DNA of 5,640 nt from Deltaproteobacteria bacterium (GTDB lineage: Bacteria > Desulfobacterota > Binatia > Binatales > Binataceae). The notes below the pieces were generated by a model. The model had not been told where the DNA came from and made no database searches. It saw only the letters and a program-made list of their open reading frames with translations. This document shows, in pieces, positions 5,305 through 5,640 of the stretch. Position 1 is the first letter of the stretch. Each line of letters opens with the position of its first letter. Made by a program: the position numbers and the translations under genes. The stretch covers positions 1-5,640 of the forward strand of contig JAJZAG010000251.1 in the NCBI GenBank assembly GCA_021799555.1. Reading direction: 5' to 3'.

Positions 5305-5640
5305 ATGAAAAAGATCATGGGAGCGATTCTGCTGTTGGCGCTGGTAGTTGGCGGTCCGTCAGTGGCGCGTTCCAAACCGTCGGGTGGGTCGTTGAACAAA
5401 ATGCTCAACGGCAGTTATGCGTTCAGCACCTCGGGAACGGCACTGATCACGCTGACCGACGCCTCTACTTTCACGCCCAGCGCCGACGAGCCGCCGCCGA
5501 TACTTACCGAAGCGGGACTGAGCGGCGTTCTGGTCTTCGACGGCAACGGCAACATCACTGCTGACAGTTCCGTCAATGTCGCGCTTGCGGGCGTGACCTG
5601 CCCCGCCAGCGCCTACAACTCCTCGAATGACGGAAAAACC
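5305..5640 (+). CDS. Secreted beta-rich hypothetical protein, N-terminal part (runs off the window)
   Basis: The frame is open from ATG 5305 to the window end (112 codons) with no stop, so only the N-terminus is seen. Residues 1-21 (MKKIMGAILLLALVVGGPSVA) are a clear Sec signal peptide: Lys2-Lys3, a hydrophobic core, and an SVA cleavage site before Arg22. There is no lipobox. The mature part has LNGSYAFSTSG (34-44), then GLSGVLVFDGNGNITADSSV (71-90). This spacing of LxGxYAF and FDGxGNIT is common in uncharacterised exported proteins of soil bacteria, and it predicts short beta strands. A single Cys (C99) is seen so far. The function is unknown. The strong ribosome binding site suggests good expression. 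It appears to be the first gene of its own transcription unit, divergent from the hypothetical gene upstream. Confidence 0.85.
   Translation, partial: MKKIMGAILLLALVVGGPSVARSKPSGGSLNKMLNGSYAFSTSGTALITLTDASTFTPSADEPPPILTEAGLSGVLVFDGNGNITADSSVNVALAGVTCPASAYNSSNDGKT

Noticed and set aside
5118..5408. Minus-strand 96-codon frame with a hydrophobic stretch
   Set aside because: The hydrophobic stretch is the antisense image of the signal peptide coding region of the plus-strand gene, which has a strong ribosome binding site.

Overview
The window is GC-rich bacterial DNA with moderately spaced genes. Codons favour G or C at the third position. The Pro/Thr-rich linkers (runs of the PTPTATPT type), the acetoacetate-decarboxylase-like protein and the STGPRT-type hypothetical protein suggest a soil or sediment bacterium of the Binatota, Desulfobacterota or Acidobacteriota kind. 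That placement is inference from protein style only; no rRNA or marker gene is present.

Layout from left to right. (1) 78-788 (+): an acetoacetate-decarboxylase-fold protein in which the usual catalytic Lys-Lys pair is replaced by Asn-Val. (2) 822-2426 (-), convergent with (1): a probable lipoprotein with two Pro/Thr linkers around an unidentified Cys-containing domain, followed by an eight-bladed PQQ/BamB-type beta-propeller. A 17-bp-arm inverted repeat lies inside its coding region. (3) 2427-2831: a 405-bp intergenic stretch that is the most unusual part of the window. Read on the minus strand it forms four consecutive stem-loops, one with a GCAA (GNRA) tetraloop, and ends in a classical intrinsic terminator. 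No protein gene precedes that terminator, so it may be an orphan small RNA or a leader of the lipoprotein gene. (4) 2832-3839 (+): an aldo/keto reductase with its complete catalytic tetrad. (5) 3875-4702 (-), convergent with (4): a hypothetical protein of the AANRRNA/STGPRT/NAYKHG type, with a palindrome near its likely start. (6) 4703-5304: about 600 bp with no convincing gene, ending in a leader with several small hairpins. (7) 5305 to the window end (+): the N-terminal part of a secreted beta-rich protein with a strong ribosome binding site.

The genes do not form an operon. Strands alternate +, -, +, -, + and each gene appears to be its own transcription unit. Two (the lipoprotein and the 3' protein) are exported, and two (the decarboxylase-like protein and the aldo/keto reductase) are cytosolic proteins of small-molecule families. 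No mobile element, CRISPR array, tRNA or rRNA was found. The best candidate for something undescribed is the minus-strand structured RNA at about 2511-2653.
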